DNA from: SpSt-77 sp049972045
Lineage (GTDB): Bacteria; Chloroflexota; Anaerolineae; B4-G1; DUEL01
Assembly: GCA_049972045.1 (NCBI GenBank)
Contig: JBMFKS010000110.1
Coordinates: 1 to 9,313 of the forward strand
Reading direction: 5' to 3'
Length of the DNA: 9,313 nucleotides
A model generated the notes under the pieces. That model ran no database searches. It was not told where the DNA came from and worked only from the letters and a program-made list of their open reading frames with translations. A program made the translations under genes and the position numbers. Shown in pieces: positions 7,039-9,313 of the stretch; positions within the stretch are counted from its first letter, which is position 1, and each line of letters opens with the position of its first letter.

Positions 7039-7355
7039 TGCCTATCACCCGACACCTGCGCCCCGGCGCTCGACGACATTATGCCGATTATCAACGCGTA
7101 GAAGTACCGGCGTATCAGGGAGGGATTGTCCTGCGCGTTGGAGATGCTCTCCAGGACATCCCGATCCCTGAGCTCGAGGACCTCCAACACCCTGAGCATG
7201 TTCCACAGCATCTCGTCGTAGTCATCGCCCCTGGCGATCTCCAGCAGGGAGTAGACCGATCTGTCCATGTAGATCTCCAATTCCCTGGCCCGGGCGGACA
7301 CGAGCTCGGAGAACTTCCGCGGACCCAGGAGATCTTCCGATTTAACGCGTTCCAC
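7035..7355 (-). CDS. Small helical protein, candidate Cascade small subunit (Cas11/Csa5-like)
   Basis: I do not recognise this 106-residue protein by sequence. It looks all-helical: amphipathic stretches at about 12-42, 46-72 and 78-96, no signal peptide, no cysteines, and acidic to mixed charge. It sits between cas8 and cas7 and overlaps cas7 by ATGA, so it is translated with the Cascade backbone. Type I-A operons carry a helical small subunit (Csa5, about 150 residues) beside cas7, and Cas11 subunits of other subtypes are also small helical bundles. In I-B systems Cas11 is normally made from an internal start within cas8b, which makes a separate gene notable. The start is GTG at 7355-7353, 26 bp after the cas8 stop. 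No ribosome site is visible, but a TTAAAT box at 7380-7385 lies at leaderless distance. The Cas11 role is inferred from size, fold and place only. Confidence 0.85.
   Translation of the reverse strand: MERVKSEDLLGPRKFSELVSARARELEIYMDRSVYSLLEIARGDDYDEMLWNMLRVLEVLELRDRDVLESISNAQDNPSLIRRYFYALIIGIMSSSAGAQVSGDRQ
7044..7049 (-). promoter_or_regulatory. Shine-Dalgarno site of cas7
   Basis: GGTGAT on the minus strand matches the archaeal 16S tail complement and lies 5 nt before the ATG of cas7, inside the end of the upstream small gene. It fits internal, coupled translation, in contrast with the leaderless starts of the first genes. Confidence 0.65.
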
Positions 7356-7379
7356 GCATTGTTATGTGGTGATGCCCGA

Positions 7380-7385
7380 ATTTAA
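7380..7385 (-). promoter_or_regulatory. Possible internal TATA box before the small subunit gene
   Basis: TTAAAT on the minus strand is centred 27.5 bp before the GTG at 7355 and overlaps the cas8 stop codon (7382-7384). The same hexamer at the same distance precedes cas4. It could drive extra transcription of the backbone genes relative to cas8. Confidence 0.4.
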
Positions 7386-8989
7386 GTGTTGAGGGCCCCG
7401 GTGGATGCCCGCGCTCCCCCCGAATCCGGGCCGCGCTCCTCCCTCCACGTGCTGCTCCATGCCCCCAGTATGACGGGCAGGACCTTGGGCACGAAGAGTC
7501 CGTGGTCCTGATCCTCCCTGCCCACGGCGTAGTCCACGACGTCGGCCAAGTGCCCCAGGAGGTCGCCGTAGTCTCCGAGCGCGTCGGCGCCAATCGATGG
7601 GCGCGCCGCCGCGAGCGACCTGAGCAGGTCGTTCAGGAATATATTGGGGTCGCCCATCAGAAGGTCGTCCACGAGCTGTTGCGCCCTGCGCGCCGCCGCG
7701 GTGCGATCCTCCAGCGCGCCGAAGACAGTGCGCGCCTGACGGTATGCCCGCAGCAGGCGCTTGCGTTGCACGCAGAACTCCTCGCAACACTCATTCCCCG
7801 CAGTCCCGCGCGCCCTGACGACGTCCGCGGCGGCCCAGCTCAGCAGGAATTCGTGCTTGCGAACTCCACCTCCGTATATCGCCTCACGCACCCACTCGAC
7901 TGCGTACATGGAGAGCGGCATCAGGCCGGAGAGCCCGGAGAGGCCATCTATGGACTCCGCCCGCCGCAGGAAATCCCCCAGAACGAATTCTCCGCATCTG
8001 TCGCAAGTCAGGATCCGGGCCGCGCATTCGTCGAATGGATAGTACTTGACGCGTCCGATCCTCTGATTATTCGGGGAGCCCATCTCGACGACCGTCAGGT
8101 TCTGCAGCACCCACTGGCCCTTGGCTTCCACCAGGCGCTTCAGCGCGTCGGCGAGCGTGCCCGTGAGGTCATCCCCGTGCCCGGCGCCCTCGAGCCTAAG
8201 CGCCAGCTCCTCCTGGATCCTGTAGCTGGACTCTATGTCCGGCGAGTGGAAGTACAGGTTCCCGTAGCCGGCGCCGCGGGCGTCCACGATGCCCATCTCG
8301 AAGGAGATAAGGAACGCGTGGGACAGCGGATGGACCTTCCCCACGAGGTCGCGCAGCGTCAGCACCCTCAGGAACTCGTTCCTGGACTCCTCGACGCTCG
8401 GCAGGAGCTTCAACAGCGCGCGATCCAAGTCCTTGTTCCTCCAGCCAGCGCTCAGGTAATCTATGAACTTCTCGATCCTCATCCTCTGATCCTTCACGCT
8501 GGGATTATCGAACTCGAAGTTAGTCAGGAACCTCGAAGACCTGAAGATCCTCCGGGGGCTTCCGTCCCCCCCTCCCGAGGAACCGCCGCTCTCGGACTCG
8601 CCTGAGGGCGAGCCCGCGCGCTCCTGATACTCGTCTACCAGCTTGACCAGGTTGCTCCTGGCAATGTCCGGTCCATATCCCTGTGATGCGGCGTTCTTCC
8701 AACTTTCCCTGATGCCCTTCCTGAGGTCCTCCAGCATCCCGGCGCCCTCCCCCTCCCCCTGCTCCACCCGGGAGTGCCAGAACGCGAAGGAGAAGTCGAA
8801 GAGCAGCCTCTCGCACGGCACATCGCCATTCAGGACCCCCCGGAGTTCATCGTCATCCTCGAAGCTCCATCCCCTCAGGGTCCTCAGGAAGCCGACGATG
8901 CCCGCATCGAGGTACCAGTTCCCGGTGGCGACTATCGGGACCCGGCCGCTGCACGGCCAGACATCATCCCCCTGATCCGCGCTGGACAC
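7382..8989 (-). CDS. cas8: Cas8 large subunit of Cascade (Cas8b/Cst1-like)
   Basis: Cas8 is the large subunit that reads the PAM, anchors Cas5 and recruits Cas3. The 535-residue length, first place in the operon and the N-terminal TGNWYLDAGIVGFLRTL (22-38), which resembles the opening of Cst1/Cas8b proteins, support the call; Cas8 proteins are very divergent, so context carries much weight. A CDRC pair (329-332) is preceded by Cys322 and followed by Cys401, Cys402 and Cys406, which could make a zinc site; Cst1 relatives usually show two CxxC pairs. Residues 126-145 are a Ser/Gly-rich linker. The region from about 407 to 520 is strongly helical and could be the C-terminal bundle. The start is GTG at 8989-8987, with TTTATTAA at 9012-9019 centred about 27 bp upstream and almost no leader; no ATG in this frame lies nearby. 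Confidence 0.88.
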   Translation of the reverse strand: MSSADQGDDVWPCSGRVPIVATGNWYLDAGIVGFLRTLRGWSFEDDDELRGVLNGDVPCERLLFDFSFAFWHSRVEQGEGEGAGMLEDLRKGIRESWKNAASQGYGPDIARSNLVKLVDEYQERAGSPSGESESGGSSGGGDGSPRRIFRSSRFLTNFEFDNPSVKDQRMRIEKFIDYLSAGWRNKDLDRALLKLLPSVEESRNEFLRVLTLRDLVGKVHPLSHAFLISFEMGIVDARGAGYGNLYFHSPDIESSYRIQEELALRLEGAGHGDDLTGTLADALKRLVEAKGQWVLQNLTVVEMGSPNNQRIGRVKYYPFDECAARILTCDRCGEFVLGDFLRRAESIDGLSGLSGLMPLSMYAVEWVREAIYGGGVRKHEFLLSWAAADVVRARGTAGNECCEEFCVQRKRLLRAYRQARTVFGALEDRTAAARRAQQLVDDLLMGDPNIFLNDLLRSLAAARPSIGADALGDYGDLLGHLADVVDYAVGREDQDHGLFVPKVLPVILGAWSSTWREERGPDSGGARASTGALNT

Positions 8990-8991
8990 GG

Positions 8992-8997
8992 TTAAAT
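8992..8997 (+). promoter_or_regulatory. Predicted TATA box of cas4
   Basis: TTAAAT on the plus strand is centred 27.5 bp before ATG 9022, giving a leaderless cas4 transcript. It begins 3 bp from the cas8 start codon, so the two divergent promoters are interleaved and each box covers the other gene's start site. Confidence 0.55.
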
Positions 8998-9011
8998 GAG
9001 TGGATCGCGCA

Positions 9012-9019
9012 TTAATAAA
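9012..9019 (-). promoter_or_regulatory. Predicted TATA box of the cas8 operon
   Basis: TTTATTAA on the minus strand (centre of TTTATT 27.5 bp before GTG 8989) predicts a leaderless transcript for the effector operon. It lies within the 32-bp cas8-cas4 intergenic region and ends 3 bp from the cas4 start codon. Confidence 0.65.
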
Positions 9020-9021
9020 CG

Positions 9022-9313
9022 ATGAGGCTCGGTCGCAGGGTACTTGTCACGGGCACCCAGGTGAACTATTACTACGTGTGCCCCACGAAGCTCTGGCTAT
9101 TCTCCCACGGGATCAGGATGGAGCCCGAATCGGACCTCGTGATGGAGGGCAGGCTCCTGCACGAGAGGGGCTTCCCGGGGAGGAGGAAGGACGTGATCGT
9201 GGACGACCGGATATCCGTGGACTTCCTGGAGACCCGCGATGGCCTCGTCCTGCACGAGGTGAAGAGGTCGCGCAGCTTCGGCCGCGCCGCCGAGATGCAG
9301 CTCCTCTACTACC
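9022..9313 (+). CDS. cas4: Cas4 RecB-like nuclease, incomplete at window end
   Basis: Cas4 is an iron-sulphur RecB-family nuclease that trims prespacers and helps select PAM and orientation together with Cas1-Cas2. The visible 97 residues show the family order: Cys20 in VCPTKLWLFSHG (first cluster ligand), GRLLHE with His47, Asp67 in ISVDFLE, Glu79 and Lys81 in HEVKRS (the RecB motif), and Q93-x-x-x-Y97 in QLLYY. The remaining three cluster cysteines would lie near the C-terminus beyond the window. The start is ATG 9022, supported by the box at 8992-8997 and by the match of the first strand to the family; no ribosome site is visible, as expected for a leaderless mRNA. It is divergent from cas8, and the adaptation genes cas1 and cas2 are likely to follow it. 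Confidence 0.93.
   Translation, partial: MRLGRRVLVTGTQVNYYYVCPTKLWLFSHGIRMEPESDLVMEGRLLHERGFPGRRKDVIVDDRISVDFLETRDGLVLHEVKRSRSFGRAAEMQLLYY

Noticed and set aside
7502..8605. Plus-strand open frame (367 codons) antisense to cas8
   Set aside because: Shadow of cas8: low-complexity composition, no promoter and no recognisable domain.

Overview
The window is most of one archaeal type I CRISPR-Cas locus, best read as subtype I-B-like (Cst2-family Cas7, Cas5, HD-helicase Cas3, Cas8 with a Cys pair, Cas6, Cas4). The archaeal assignment is an inference. TATA-like boxes sit about 25-28 bp upstream of start codons with almost no 5' UTR (leaderless mRNAs), DNA is GC-rich with GTG and TTG starts, and Cas6 carries the Pyrococcus-type catalytic triad. 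A thermophilic, GC-rich archaeon would fit; I cannot name the lineage.

Layout. Positions 1-1331 hold a CRISPR array of 18 intact, identical 30-bp repeats plus one cut by the window edge and one cut by a 10-N assembly gap. The repeat's reverse complement ends in ATTGAAAC, the classic Cas6-generated 5' handle, so the array is transcribed on the minus strand. Its leader is therefore at 1332-1642, beside cas6, and the newest spacers lie near 1300. The leader carries a TATA box at 1395-1402 and repeated CCAC..GTGG palindromes. cas6 (1643-2569, +) follows and converges tail to tail on a minus-strand effector operon: cas8 (8989-7382), a small helical protein (7355-7035), cas7 (7038-5866), cas5 (5869-5069) and cas3 (5072-2520). 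Genes from the small ORF onward overlap by 4 nt (ATGA, TTGA, TTGA). A 32-bp divergent promoter region separates cas8 from cas4 (9022 to window end, +, incomplete). cas1 and cas2 are not in view and would be expected after cas4.

How it works together. The pre-crRNA runs from the leader leftwards through the array. Cas6 cuts each repeat 8 nt from its 3' end. Cas8, Cas7, Cas5 and probably the 106-residue protein form Cascade around the crRNA. Cas3 is recruited to unwind and degrade the target. Cas4, with Cas1-Cas2 outside the window, processes new spacers.

Most worth a second look: the separately encoded small protein as a candidate Cas11 in a I-B-like operon; an apparent excess of palindromes in spacers (one 20 bp, two 12 bp); a charged, polypurine-encoded insertion in Cas7; a 50-residue odd tail on Cas6 that may mark a frameshift; and near-constant box-to-start spacing at four cas gene starts.
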